Source of the DNA: Bolinopsis microptera
Taxonomy: Eukaryota > Ctenophora > Tentaculata > Lobata > Bolinopsidae
DNA length: 60,000 bases
Assembly: GCF_026151205.1 (NCBI RefSeq)
Contig: NC_087077.1
Location: 1,118,001 to 1,178,000, forward strand
Reading direction: 5' to 3'
This document shows positions 41,965-53,153 of this stretch, one piece after another (position 1 is the first letter of the stretch; every line of letters starts with the position of its first letter). The notes under the pieces were generated by a model, which did not search any database, was not told the DNA's origin, and saw nothing but the letters and a program-made list of their open reading frames with translations. The position numbers and the translations under genes are program-made.

Positions 41965-43251
41965 TCATGTTGTAGAGTATAAGGTAGGTGGGACAGTGGT
42001 AGCAGGTGTGAGAACAGATTCACCAGGTGAGAAGGTGAGAGGAGCTGCAGGGTGAAACTTGTGTGATGCTGGTTCAGGTTGGCAAATGGAGAAGGAACTT
42101 GGAGGTAAGCTGGAACTGGAAAGAAAGGGGTCATCGAAGTACAGAGGCTTTACAAATGTAAGAGGCTTCACGAAAGGTAGAGGCTTAACAAAAATGGGTC
42201 CTCGAACACTATCTTTTTGAAAGAAAGTCGAAGCCTGAACGCTTTCATGAAAAAAATTTGAGTTATTCCGCTGATACAGTTTTTCGCCAGTATGAGTCAT
42301 TTGATGGCGAACTAGGAGTGAATTTTTGATTGAACTGTAGGAACATTCAGAGCATTTATACGGTCTTTCACCGTTATGAGTCATCCGATGATTAACTAGG
42401 TCTGATTTTAGGCTTGAACTGTAGGAACATTCGGTGCATTTATATGGTTTTTTACCGGTATGAGTCATATAATGGCGAACCAGAGTTGATTTCCAGCCAG
42501 TACTAAAGGAACATTCAGAGTATTTATATGGTTTTTCACCGGTATGAGTCATATAATGGCGAACCAGGGTTGATTTCCAGCCAGTACTAAAGGAACATTC
42601 AGCGCATTTATACGGTTTTTCGACGGTATGAGTCATCTGATGACTAAGCAGGTTTGATTTTTGGCTTGAACTGTAGGAACATTCGGAGCATTTATACGGT
42701 TTTTCACCGGTATGAGTAATCTGATGTTTACTTAGGTTTGATTTTCGGCTTGAACTGTAGGAACATTCAGAGCATTTATATGGTTTTTCAACGGTATGAG
42801 TCATCTGATGTCGAACCAGGGTTGATTTCCAGCCAGTACTAAAGGAACATTCGGAACATTTATATGGTTTTTGATTTTCACCGGTATGAGTCCGCTGATG
42901 CCAAACCAGTGTTGATTTTTGACTTGAACTGAAGGAACATTCAGAGCATTTGTACGGTTTTTCACCGGTATGAGTTTGCTGATGTGAAACTAAAGCTGTT
43001 TTTTGGTTTGCATTGTAGGAAAATTCGGAGCGAATGTAAGCATTTTCACTGGTATTAACCCACTGGTGGCGAGCTATTGCTGACTCCTGGTTGGGACAAT
43101 CCAACTGAGAAACTGCATTCGAATACACTTCTGATTTAATAAGAAAATTATCTTCCTCCTTCTTAATCTCTGTCTTGATCAATTCTGGTGGAAAACTTTC
43201 TTCTTCCATCTTCATCTCATCTTTAACGTCTGGAACATTTTTCTGCTCCAT
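41965..43251 (-). CDS. C2H2 zinc-finger protein, nine fingers
   Basis: A 428-residue intronless frame, likely a nuclear DNA-binding transcription regulator. Residues 1-45 are acidic and hold four psi-K-x-E sites fitting the SUMO consensus (VKDE, IKTE, IKKE, IKSE). Nine fingers joined by TGEKPYKC linkers follow. Finger 1 has lost its cysteines (YIRSEFSYNANQK) and finger 7 its first one (KPYKYSEC), so seven look able to bind zinc. Fingers 3, 6 and 7 share the helix region STGWKSTLVRH, and fingers 2, 4, 5 and 8 share SSSxKS, a sign of recent finger duplication. Linker 2-3 has an extra NQ (TGENQKPYK). The C-terminal 110 residues are Pro/Ser-rich with a KPLPFVKPLTFVKPL repeat. No KRAB or BTB domain. 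The start chosen is the first Met of an unbroken frame. Confidence 0.9.
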   Translation of the reverse strand: MEQKNVPDVKDEMKMEEESFPPELIKTEIKKEEDNFLIKSEVYSNAVSQLDCPNQESAIARHQWVNTSENAYIRSEFSYNANQKTALVSHQQTHTGEKPYKCSECSFSSSQKSTLVWHQRTHTGENQKPYKCSECSFSTGWKSTLVRHQMTHTVEKPYKCSECSYSSSRKSNLSKHQITHTGEKPYKCSECSYSSSQKSNLLSHQMTHTVEKPYKCAECSFSTGWKSTLVRHYMTHTGEKPYKYSECSFSTGWKSTLVRHYMTHTGKKPYKCTECSYSSSLKSDLVNHRMTHNGERPYKCSECSYSSIKNSLLVRHQMTHTGEKLYQRNNSNFFHESVQASTFFQKDSVRGPIFVKPLPFVKPLTFVKPLYFDDPFLSSSSLPPSSFSICQPEPASHKFHPAAPLTFSPGESVLTPATTVPPTLYSTT

Positions 43252-43986
43252 TTCACTAACAAGTCAAGGAATGTACAAAACTAAATGTCAGTGTTTATTT
43301 GAAGAGCTTTTCGATTTGTTTACATCTGACATCAGGCAGAAACAAGCTTTTAAAAAGTGATGTTAGTAACCCAGAAAATAGAAAACAAGCGAATGTGGTT
43401 ACAAAATTTGAAACAGGTTCAACTTAATGTTAACAAGGTATTCGGATAATGCTGATTCTTATAAAGCTACATAAAGCTATTAAACTACGAAACTTAATGT
43501 TCTAAACATTTACTAGAAGTGATCTCCAAACTAAACCTTCAGTACAACTGTTAGTTTGAGCTTCGCACCATATGTTTTAAATAACAGCAGTTCAGATGTT
43601 ATATGAGCTAGCCTCTATGTGGTCCACAGGGCGGAGGAACAACACTGTGTGTCTGTATAATAAGTGTATAACTGCAAATTACATTGTCTAAAGCCAAATG
43701 TTTAACTTAAAAGCCTCAATTTCAATGAGGTTCAGGAATAGCGATCCAGCTTGAGGAGTAATTAATTTTCCAAGTTTCGCCCTCTTTTGTTCTTTTTCAA
43801 GTATTGATATAAGTATAATTTGCCATCTGATAAAATGCATTAATAATGAAATTACTAGGTACATTTTTGTTGCAGCATGTTTCGCATGTTTTTGATGTTA
43901 CGTCATAAACAACTTTTGACTCTAAATATAGTTATCACAATACAACGACGATGCAATACGGATTACGATAAATCATTCTACACTAG
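43252..43986. other. Upstream flank of the zinc-finger gene, intergenic
   Basis: Would contain the zinc-finger promoter, but I see no clear TATA or CCAAT arrangement. Nothing else recognised. Confidence 0.4.
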
Positions 43987-44273
43987 TAGTGTATGTACTA
44001 AGAGCATCAACTTGCGGGTGAACATTTTATGTCTCAAAACCCAACATATTATACATCATTGGAAAGGTCTCATTGAGTAGAGTCGTTTGGTACCAAGTTT
44101 TGGGCAAATGGCTGTTCCTAACGAAAGTTATAGCCCGTCAAAGTTCCAAAAATGACCATTTAAAAAATGGGGCGGGGCATCGTGTTCTTAAATTTTTTTA
44201 CGAAATTTTTTTACAGAATATTGTTAATCACATTTTTTTACACAAGATTTGCTGTATGCCGTAATTTTATTTT
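43987..44273 (+). repeat. Inverted-repeat copy A (about 287 bp)
   Basis: Begins TAGTGTATGTACTAAGAGCA and ends near GTATGCCGTAATTTT. A reverse-complement copy with only scattered differences lies at 53154-53434. The open frame inside (63 codons) appears in both copies but has no known domain. Confidence 0.9.
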
Positions 44274-44748
44274 TCGATATTTGAATCAAAAATAATTTTT
44301 ATTTGGATTTCAAAGTACGCGCTACGCCGCGCAGTTAGAAATCGCAATAAGGAGATTTAACCAAATTTTTTGTTGCGCCATTTTCATTCTCATATCAAAT
44401 ATGCGCTGATACTTTTCGGTCGAATTTCTTTTTGTTGCCGCTCATAGCAATTAGCAGAGAGCCTCAATGCACACACCATATATTTAGTTTGATAGTAGTT
44501 GTTTTGTTGCACATTGTAATGCAGATGTTACTAAATGATCTTGAGAGGGTATTTAATATAACTGAGTTAGTGTTACTGCGTTTTGGCTGCGATTTGCTGG
44601 AGACTACTAGAAACTTGTTCTAGTATAGAATAGCTTAGTGGATCAGGATGTTGCTAAATTAAATCCCTTGTTACACTCGTTTAGTTCTGGACAGGATTTG
44701 AACGTTTTACACTTTTATCAGATCATTTCAATCATGACACGGTGACGC
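44274..44748. other. Leader region before the intact LINE ORF
   Basis: AT-rich, no ORF1 seen. Part of it may be the LINE's 5' UTR, but the element boundary cannot be fixed without other copies. Confidence 0.4.
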
Positions 44749-47700
44749 GTGACACAAGCATCAGCGAAAACTGGTGTGACGAAGCAGACGTTAAAGCAGA
44801 AAGAGACAGTTATGAGTTCAAAGTTTTCTTCTACTTCCTTACTGAGCCTAGCTTCACTGAATGCAAAAGGGCTCTCTAAGACGGAGAAACAGGAAGAACT
44901 CGGAACGGATTGTTTTGAATATAGTGTTGATATCTTGTGCGTTCAAGAGACAAAAGTCAAAAATCATTCCACTAGATATCTCAGAAACAATTACAAATTG
45001 ATCATGATGGAGCAAAATCAAGGACGACATGGTGGACTAGGTTTCATCATAAGTCCTAGATTACTACCTTATGTCACAGACTATCAGTATACCTCAGACC
45101 GGGTTTCCTATCTTAATGTCGTCATTCCTTCTAATCTCTCATCCCATCCTAAAAATATCAGAATTGTTAACGGTTATGGCCCGACTAATCCTAAAGCAGA
45201 AGGAAACCCTGCCCTTCTTAGAAAGTTCTACAGAGAACTCACCCATGCTATTTCAGTTCCTGCATCTCATGAATTGTTTGTTTGTGGCGATCTCAACAGT
45301 AAGTTAGGAACCTTATCTCCTTTGGACTATCAGTATGGTGTAACAGAGTATATGGGCAAGTTTGGAATGGGTACAAGGAACTTCAATGGTGAACATTTAT
45401 TAAACTTCATGTGCTTAAACAAACTGTTTGCTACCAATACCTATTTTGATCATCCTTGTAGACATCGAACTACTTTCTCTATGTGTATTTCTGCCAAAGG
45501 TCGCCCTAAAGGCAGCAAACTTACTCGTCCAGTCTTTGCCCAATTAGATTATATTCTGTGCAGAACACGCAGCAGATTCATGTTCCAAGATTGTAGATCA
45601 TATGGCGGTCTTACTACTAACTCAGACCACAGACTCGTTGCTTGTAAGATCAAACTAGCCCCCTACTACAAAATCTTTCCTACAAAAAAGATAAGTTCAG
45701 TAGTTAAGAGATACAACAATTCCCTGCTCACCACTGACCTTCCCACCAAAGTCAAATACCAACTTTCAGTCGAACAGAAAGTCAACAACTCTCAGGTAAC
45801 ATCAAACCCTAATGATGATCTCACTAACCTGATGGATGTCCTCAAAACAACTGCTGATGAAGTAATCGGGACCCTACCACGCTCCAGAAACCGTAACTTC
45901 AGTAGTGACTCTACTGTTGAAGCCCTTGTAAAAGAGAGACAAACCCTGCAAGCTGCACTTAACTGTAACAACCAAGCTGCCGACAGAACTCAAGTCCGTA
46001 CAAGGATCAACAGGTTACAGAAAGACATCCGTAAGCATCTCAAGAACCTTGCTGACACACGTGCCGATAACATCGCTCGAACCATCATGTCAACAGATGA
46101 CACAAGGCAGATGTTTGAAGCTGTGCGTACTCTAGCTGACACTAAGCCCAAATCTACTATCAGTGTCCACAATGAAGAAGGTAACTTTGTTGCCACAGAT
46201 GCTGGTAAAGCTCAAGTGATCAGAGACTACTACGAAAAGCAGTTCACGTGTGAGGATGAACCACTTCAAGCATTTATAGGGGATGGACGCTGCCTAGACA
46301 TACCCATCACATGTGATGAAGTAAAGAAAGCCGCCCAATCTCTCAAGAACAACAAAGCCACTGGTCCAGATAAAGTCTACAACGAGTGGTTGAAAAATGC
46401 TGGTACAAAATTCTGGTCAAAATATGCCGAGATCATCAATAACGCATTGGAGACCAATTCATTTCCTGATGTTATAGGTGAAGCCATCATCACCCCCTTG
46501 CCGAAACCTCGCAAACCAGCCGGTCCTGTCACTAGTCTACGACCTCTATGTCTATCAAATGGTGCTCGTAAGATATTATCCATGATTGTACTGAAGAGAA
46601 TCGAAGACAAAGTTGATGCTTTCACTGGTAGCACGCAGGCGGGGTACAAACATGGTAGGAGTTGTGGTGATCTAGTGTGGGCTGAGCGGATGTTGATATC
46701 GGTTGTCACGCGTAAACACTTCCAGTATCACAAGATGGGCATAGATATGTCTCGAGCATTTGACACAATCAAACGCCAGACAATACTTGACCTTCTTGTC
46801 AAAGCTGGATGCACAGACGACGACCTCAGGCTAGTAAGACTCCTCTTAACCAACACCATGCTCAAGGTCAGAGTGGAAGGAGAACTATCTGCTGTATTCG
46901 AGAGTCTTCTTGGATCCTTTCAAGGTGACAGTCTCTCCGGCAAGCTTTTCACTCTTGTCCTTGCAGGAGCTCTTATAGAACTACGCCATCGACTAGCAGA
47001 ATCTCCCCCACACATACCCAATCCCCCTGTTTCAAAAGAAGGTATGCCACTGGAGTCAGCGTATTCAGATGATTGTAACTTCATGAACGTGGAAAAAGAA
47101 TCCTTAGAAGCTATCCTACCAATAGCCAAGGAAGTCTTCAAGGAGTTTAACCTGTTCATTAACACAGAGAAAACAGAATTTACCCATGTTTTCCTCGCTC
47201 CTGTTGGAGAAACAATCCCTGGTCGTGATGATACCATGTTACGTGGAAATGAAGATTGGCGGAAGAGTAAGATTCTTGGGTCATTGTTGTGTAGTGAAAG
47301 TGATATAGCTGCTCGATGCATTGCTGGGAACAATGCCTTCTATAAGTTCACCAAGATCTGGTCTCAGCAGAATATCTCCGTTACCAGAAAGATAGCAGTA
47401 TACGAAGCCCAAATTGTATCAATCATCATGTACAATTGCAGTAGTTGGTGTCCTACTGCAAAGTCACTAGAAAAACTAGACATTTGCCATAGAAAACACC
47501 TTAGATCATTACTGAACATTTATTGGCCTCATGGAACAATATCTAATGCAAACTTATACCTAAGATGTAACTCAGTAAAGCTATCAGATCGTGTCCCTAA
47601 AGCAAGGTGGAAGCTCCTAGGTCATATCTTGCGTAGTGCTGATGACTCCCCCGCTGCATTAGCGTTAAAGTTTGCTGTCACAACAAACTGTAAAGGGCGC

Positions 47701-47841
47701 GTTGGTGCGCATCGTAAGAATTTGTTCAAGATTATTGTGAATGATTTGACCCGTAGAGGTTTAAAACTTAACTCTTTGAATGATCTTAATAAGCTTAAGA
47801 TATTAGCTGATGATAGAGTTGCTTGGAGAAACAAATTTTAA
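44749..47841 (+). CDS. Intact LINE polyprotein: AP endonuclease plus reverse transcriptase
   Basis: A 1030-codon frame without interruption. An APE-type endonuclease fills about residues 25-310: SLASLNAKGLS, DILCVQETK (catalytic Glu), VNGYGPTNPK, CGDLNSKLG, QLDYILCR and TTNSDHRLVACKI (the terminal SDH). The RT spans about 510-800: NNKATGPDKVYNEW, ITPLPKPRK, TGSTQAGYKHGRSC, GIDMSRAFDTI with the first Asp near 665, LLGSFQGDSLSGKLF and AYSDDCNF with Tyr 772. A typical LINE C-terminal tail (RWKLLGHILR) follows. All catalytic motifs are present, so it could be active in target-primed reverse transcription. It lies between the inverted repeats at 43987 and 53434. No ORF1 precedes it. The clade (RTE/L2/CR1-like) cannot be fixed by eye. 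The exact start is uncertain; Met at 44812 is also possible. Confidence 0.93.
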   Translation: MTQASAKTGVTKQTLKQKETVMSSKFSSTSLLSLASLNAKGLSKTEKQEELGTDCFEYSVDILCVQETKVKNHSTRYLRNNYKLIMMEQNQGRHGGLGFIISPRLLPYVTDYQYTSDRVSYLNVVIPSNLSSHPKNIRIVNGYGPTNPKAEGNPALLRKFYRELTHAISVPASHELFVCGDLNSKLGTLSPLDYQYGVTEYMGKFGMGTRNFNGEHLLNFMCLNKLFATNTYFDHPCRHRTTFSMCISAKGRPKGSKLTRPVFAQLDYILCRTRSRFMFQDCRSYGGLTTNSDHRLVACKIKLAPYYKIFPTKKISSVVKRYNNSLLTTDLPTKVKYQLSVEQKVNNSQVTSNPNDDLTNLMDVLKTTADEVIGTLPRSRNRNFSSDSTVEALVKERQTLQAALNCNNQAADRTQVRTRINRLQKDIRKHLKNLADTRADNIARTIMSTDDTRQMFEAVRTLADTKPKSTISVHNEEGNFVATDAGKAQVIRDYYEKQFTCEDEPLQAFIGDGRCLDIPITCDEVKKAAQSLKNNKATGPDKVYNEWLKNAGTKFWSKYAEIINNALETNSFPDVIGEAIITPLPKPRKPAGPVTSLRPLCLSNGARKILSMIVLKRIEDKVDAFTGSTQAGYKHGRSCGDLVWAERMLISVVTRKHFQYHKMGIDMSRAFDTIKRQTILDLLVKAGCTDDDLRLVRLLLTNTMLKVRVEGELSAVFESLLGSFQGDSLSGKLFTLVLAGALIELRHRLAESPPHIPNPPVSKEGMPLESAYSDDCNFMNVEKESLEAILPIAKEVFKEFNLFINTEKTEFTHVFLAPVGETIPGRDDTMLRGNEDWRKSKILGSLLCSESDIAARCIAGNNAFYKFTKIWSQQNISVTRKIAVYEAQIVSIIMYNCSSWCPTAKSLEKLDICHRKHLRSLLNIYWPHGTISNANLYLRCNSVKLSDRVPKARWKLLGHILRSADDSPAALALKFAVTTNCKGRVGAHRKNLFKIIVNDLTRRGLKLNSLNDLNKLKILADDRVAWRNKF

Positions 47842-48799
47842 CTCTAGCTGTCCTGATCTGTACTGATCACCATTTTAGGATGACTTGATTTCTTTTAGGG
47901 GTTTTGAATATTTTAATGGTGTAAACAGTTTCTTAATATAATAATAATTTCAATCATGCTTCATACCGAAATTACAATTAACCCATTCAAGCCTTGTATA
48001 AACAATAACGGACAGTATTCTGTGTTAGAAAAAATATATGTACTTCCAATCAAATCGTGCAATTTCCTTGGTACACAGGTGCACATTCTTTGATGCCCGA
48101 AATGCATTCCAAGCTCTAGATATCTGCCTTCAATAATGGCCTATAATCACATTTGCCAAAAAACAGCTGCTTTGTAATGCTGGTGTGTCCCACTTAGTTT
48201 GATTATCTTAGTTAAGCTGTAATATCGAACTCGAAGACCTGTTTCGTTATTATTTCTTGAAATGCAGGTATTTGAAGGTTTTGAAGCAATTTTTTCAATT
48301 AATCTATTTTCCTGGTGTAGAAACAGACCTAACTTGATGTATATTGTTTATTCTAATTAAAGTATATTTGAATTTAAAATATGAACTTCAAATATCATTA
48401 TTTCTAGCTGAACCAGAATTTCCTTTGGGACGAGATGCTTTCCGGACAAACATTATTGTATGCTGATATAATAATTAACAACCGATCCTATGGGCTGAAA
48501 TATGTAAGTACTTTGTTCAAGCTTGATGTGACCTTTTTTATCTTAGTATACTTATGACTGCTTTAGCTCAGCCTTTATAATAAAAGATAACCTCTTACCA
48601 AGCGATTGTGGAGAGAAATGACAGTCATATTTACCATTACCATTTTACAACTATTTAACAGTACCACCAACTGACTGTAATTTTCAAGCAAGAATTATTA
48701 CTGATGAAAACCCATTAAATACCTAAAACTGCGTTGTACAAACACACTTGTTTATTGTTAGTTAACATTAAGGATGGTTGATGCCTGTTAAGTTCATTA
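47842..48799. other. LINE 3' UTR and intergenic DNA
   Basis: No poly(A) tail, simple-repeat tail or target duplication could be identified with confidence. No gene seen. Confidence 0.4.
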
Positions 48800-49030
48800 C
48801 AGTGGAGTTCCCACTTACGAGTGTTGGCTGAGAGGTGGCGCGCCTGAGAGGTGGCGCGGTGTATGCAGAGTATGATAATGTCAGCCTTACCGCGGACGCG
48901 ATAATTCAAACGTAATGAAAGCTAATGTCAGCTGCGCCGCAAGGCTGACATTATCATACTCTGCATACACCGCGCCACCTCTCAGGCGCGCCACCTCTCA
49001 GTTTACCACTCGTAGGTGGGAACTCCACTG
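48800..49030. mobile_element. Palindromic MITE with TTA target duplication (PIF/Harbinger-like)
   Basis: Ends CAGTGGAGTTCCCAC and GTGGGAACTCCACTG start inverted arms of about 95-100 bp, which include GAGAGGTGGCGCGCC and a GTATGCAGAGTATGATAATG stretch. TTA lies directly outside both ends (48797-48799 and 49031-49033). A 3-bp TTA duplication and CAGTGG-like ends fit PIF/Harbinger-type MITEs. It is notably GC-rich compared with its surroundings. Confidence 0.85.
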
Positions 49031-49592
49031 TTATGCTCATCTACTTACCAGTTTATTTACAGCCAATTCTTATCATTGTGACTTTAGCAAGTGGATATTT
49101 TCAATGCAACATTTAAACATCGTTTTTAGGCAAGATTGGGCAATTTGGTTTTGATCACTGGATTGATCACCAAAAGTTACTTAATTGAATAATAATTTGA
49201 AACTAAATCATTCGAAATCACTGATTGAGTGCCATTGATTGAGTGAAGAAATCACAGATTAAGTGCCAGGATCATGTATCCGTGCCAGATCTTAAAATGG
49301 TCATAACTCGGCTTAGTTGTAAACAACGAACTTGAAGTTATAGGAAAGCACTTCAATTATCAAAACAAGTCCAAATGTGTCTGGAAATTTTGGAGTTCCT
49401 AACTCAAAACGTTCTCAATTTATGGTGACAATAGAGAAAAAGAGGGAGTGTACAACCCTATACAATCTCACTAGTGACAATATACCTTTAGAATTTTAGA
49501 AATAAGTGCTCTATATTCGTTTCCTCCTTCAAATAGTTGATTTGGTCATTTACTTTTGAAACACTGAGACAGTCTGAGTTCTTTAGCTTCGA

Positions 49593-50120
49593 TCAGTATC
49601 TGATGAACGGTGCTAGAGTTTCAAAATGATACTTTGACAGCTCTGGGTTTTTCAGCTGACATATTCCCAATTTGAGCAGCTTCGAAGCTTGGCTTTTCTG
49701 CAATTTGTTCAAACACATCACAAATTTGATCGCCAAGTTTCTCTCCTGTATCCTCCTTGAGACTAAAAATGAAGACATTTCTGCAATCATTCCAAACTAC
49801 TTTCTTCAAGTTTTCTGCCGTGAAAGTGGAGACAGAGCTGGGGGAAGGGTTTCCTCTGCATTTTTTGCTGATTTCTGAGCACTGATGATTTCACTTTTCA
49901 TTTCCTCTATCTTTTTATTCGTGGAGAATACGCTGATATTAGACAATACCCTAAAACGCATCAAAAAGGTGCTTTACTAGAACGTCCTTGTTTGGTTTCT
50001 TGAACTTCTCGAATGTGATATCACTATCTTCATCAAAGTTTATTGTCTTCATTACCTCAACCCAAATACCAAGATCATTAGAAGCATCTGAAAGCTGGTC
50101 GAAATGTTTACTTGACTACA
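49593..50120 (-). pseudogene. LINE ORF1-like remnant
   Basis: On the minus strand, overlapping frames give SEIISAQKSAKNAEETL (coiled-coil-like), then VVWNDCRNVFIFSLKEDTGE and FEAAQIGNMSAEKPRAVKV. These resemble the nucleic-acid-binding core of LINE ORF1 proteins (NxxxFGLxE ... RxGxxxxxKPRPxxV). Upstream, at about 49975-50110, WVEVMKTINFDEDSDITFEKF may belong to the same protein after frameshifts. Stops and shifts show it is dead. It is not in the orientation of the intact LINE nearby. Confidence 0.6.
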
Positions 50121-50237
50121 TTAGAGAGTCTAAGTACACATCTTCCATAACGTACTCACAATTGTATAGCACCGGACACAAAGTAGCAGATAAGTCGTCG
50201 AATTATAGCAATAAGAGATGCACATGTAAGAAATGTA

Positions 50238-50941
50238 GTAAATCAAAGTTTTCACTTTTTAGTCCCCGTCGGATCACATGATTTCTCTCATAGAATTGGT
50301 TCCCAATTAGTGGTTTTACAGTACCGTCGAGCTAGAATAATGACTCCATATGAGTGTGTTACGTATTGTTAAGCTAGGATCTTAGTATTAAGCAATAAGG
50401 TGTCAGAGAGCTAAGAGATGACAGGGAGTGATAGACAAGGTTCGACCAGGATCCCGGTTTAATCCCGGATTTTTTGAAAAACTGAAGTTTAAAGCAAAAT
50501 TATTTACCAATTAATAAACAAAACACTGTCAGAGTCAAGTGCCAATTTGTTGGGTAAGCTGTGCTTGTGCTTTTTATCAGTTGCGGATACCATATTTAAG
50601 TGTAAGTGTTAAGTGCTGGTTTTCTTAGCTATGATCCCGGTCCCAAATCTGGCTGAATCCCGGTCCCGGCGTATACCTGGTTCCGGCACTCCTTTCCAGT
50701 CCCGGCCAAAAAAGCAGTCCCGGTCGATCCTTGGTGACAGAAGGGGCGGTAAATAATGTTTTGTTTCTGATATTGGTCAAAGAGCGTACTGTATAGCATT
50801 GAACCTACACAGTTTTAGTACCCCTCACTTGAGTACTTGTGAACCATAGTCCATGACCACTAATTGGGAACCAATTCTGTGCGGAGAGAAACCATGTGAT
50901 CCGACGGCCAAGGGGACCAAAAAGTGAAAACTCTGATTTAC
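50238..50941. mobile_element. Element with roughly 80-bp inverted arms
   Basis: Left arm 50238-50313 (GTAAATCAAAGTTTTCACTT ... ATTGGTTCCCAATTAGTGG) is repeated in reverse at 50857-50941 with about 85% identity. The centre holds GGATCCCGGTTTAATCCCGG and several TCCCGGTCCCGG repeats. No ORF. A non-autonomous fold-back element is likely. Confidence 0.7.
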
Positions 50942-52440
50942 CGCACTATTTATCTTTTCCCAAACTGTACTGTAAGTCGGGGTTTTACTGTATATATTAT
51001 CACGAAGATCAGCCCAGGCTAGTAATTGCCATCCTGATATTTAAAGTAAATACCATTTTATTTAGAAAATAAGTGCTTACTTTCTATCACCATCTTATAA
51101 GTAATACTAGGCAAAATAGTGATACGTATACATATATAGTGCAGAGTGCTACATAGAGATCAATTGTTTCATCTTAAGTTTGTTACGCAGCTTACGCTCA
51201 TACCTGGTAGTGGTAGTGGTACCAGTAATAGTGATAGATTGCCCGACCCTAATCGTGGGTTTTAATCACGTGCTTCATGCTTGTTATAGGTGGTTATCAG
51301 CTGTTATGTTCTAAAAATTATAGCGCTCATTGTAAGACGTAGGTTCAATGTTGGTATGGTTTTAATTAAATTAGTTACCCAGAATTTTATTAAGATATTG
51401 TAACGTAATAGCTTTTTGAGTTCCGTTATTTTGTTTAAGTGTAATTGTTATTCAAAACATATAATTTCAGGTGTTAAAAGCTTGGAGCAAGACACATTAC
51501 GATCGATGGCGTTCGCTGACTGATGCATTGCTATTTACTGCTGACTAGCTTATCCTTCTGTTGCCTCTAATCAGTGATGAACACCAATTAGAATCAATCG
51601 ATTTAATTCACAGGATATTACGATTGTTTACAAGGGCCCTAGCACCTGTAGTTTAAGTTATTCGATTCGATTTTTATTAAATAACGCCGTTTTTCTTTTT
51701 CTGATCTATTATTAGAGCTGTCAATGTCTTCATCTTATATTTATTGCTGCGATGTTTTACTTTATTTTATATATCAGTTGAGACTAATTAATGAATTTGA
51801 CAAATTTACAAGTTTTAAATTTTTGATAATTTTTGATATTTCGCCATATTTATAAATGTGTTATCAGTAGTCAATAACTACACAATATGTAATGTATTTG
51901 ATTTCTGTTTGTGTGTACAACCACTCCCGTGCATAGTAAAGCAGGCGGAGACTTGCACGTGCACGTGTTAAGAATTTGGAGCTAAATTTCAATCATTTAC
52001 TGTTGAGTTTAGAGTGTTCTACGAAATAATAGCATGTATCTTCGGTTGTGATTTAAATTTTATGATACGATAAAAATTGATTTCTAGCTTCCTCCCTGTG
52101 ACAACGGATTTTCTAGTATGTCTTTAGAGTAAAATAAAGGTCGAGACATATTTATATGGTACAAAATTCGGGGATTTTTGGAAAAAATTGGAAAAAATCC
52201 CCATATTTTCGTACTGAATTTCTGAAATTTCGTACTGAATTACTGAATTTATGAAAAAAATCCCCATATTTTCGTTCCCCCATAATTTCGATCCCCGCTA
52301 ATTATGATCCACATAAATATGTCTTGTAAGGTATGATTCACATTCGACACAAAAACCGAGAATGCACTCTGGCATTGTTCGTGCGCTGCTCGGGAGAGCA
52401 CGTTTCCTTGATTTGTGTAGGGGATTTCACACTTGTATGA
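50942..52440. other. Intergenic region without recognisable features
   Basis: AT-rich. GGGGATTTTTGGAAAAAATT and TCCCCATATTTTCG phrases repeat two or three times near 52170-52290. No gene. Confidence 0.5.
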
Positions 52441-52448
52441 GTTCCCTG

Positions 52449-52975
52449 GTATTTGGAACATTTTCAGGTGGTTTAATGGTTATATTAGTACTTGTCCCTA
52501 ACAATTAGAAAAACCGAGTTTCGACATCTTGACCCACTCAGGCCACTCCCAGGGGCCACGCCCACCCCAAAATTACTGAAATCCAGGTCAAATCAAGAAT
52601 GAGAATCTTTACCCTTGTATGGGTTTTATGTTCCGGGGTATTTGGAACATGTTTAGGATGTTTAATAGTTATTACCTGTCCCAAACCATCAGAAAGACCG
52701 AGTTTCGACATCTTGACTCACTCAGGCCACTCCCAGGGGCCTCGCCCACCCCAAAATTACTGAAATCCAGGTCAAATCAAGAATGAGAATCTTTACCCCT
52801 GTAGGAGATTTATGTTCCGGGGTATTTGGAACATGATTTGGTGGTTAGATAGGAAGTACCTGACCCCAACAACCAGAGAAACTAATTTTCGACGTCTTGA
52901 CCCACTCAGGCCACTCCCAGGGACAATTCGAAACTATTTTTAGGGGATTTGAAATCCGTGTCAAATCCCCTAAAA
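52449..52975. repeat. Tandem repeat of about 186 bp, three copies
   Basis: GGTATTTGGAACAT starts units at about 52449, 52637 and 52821. Each holds CGAGTTTCGACATCTTGACC-like and CACTCAGGCCACTCCCAGGG segments. Copy three diverges after CCCAGGGACAATTCG. Short frames on both strands are not conserved between copies. Confidence 0.9.
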
Positions 52976-53153
52976 AATCCCCAACAAAATTCAGGGAAAC
53001 GTCTTCTGCTACGTTACTCGGAATTGTAACGCGCAATTTAACAATTTGTAGACAAAGAAGCGCGCCGCGAACCACGCGGAATATCAATTGTCTCTTCAAA
53101 TATTTCAAACTCTGTTGACAAAATAAATTGATTGTGACTGTAATAATGGATTA

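Noticed and set aside
46920-47333. 137-codon minus-strand ORF
   Set aside because: Shadow of the LINE reverse transcriptase frame on the plus strand.
52845-53118. Opposed ORFs of 73-87 codons
   Set aside because: They overlap the third copy of a tandem repeat and are not kept in the other copies.
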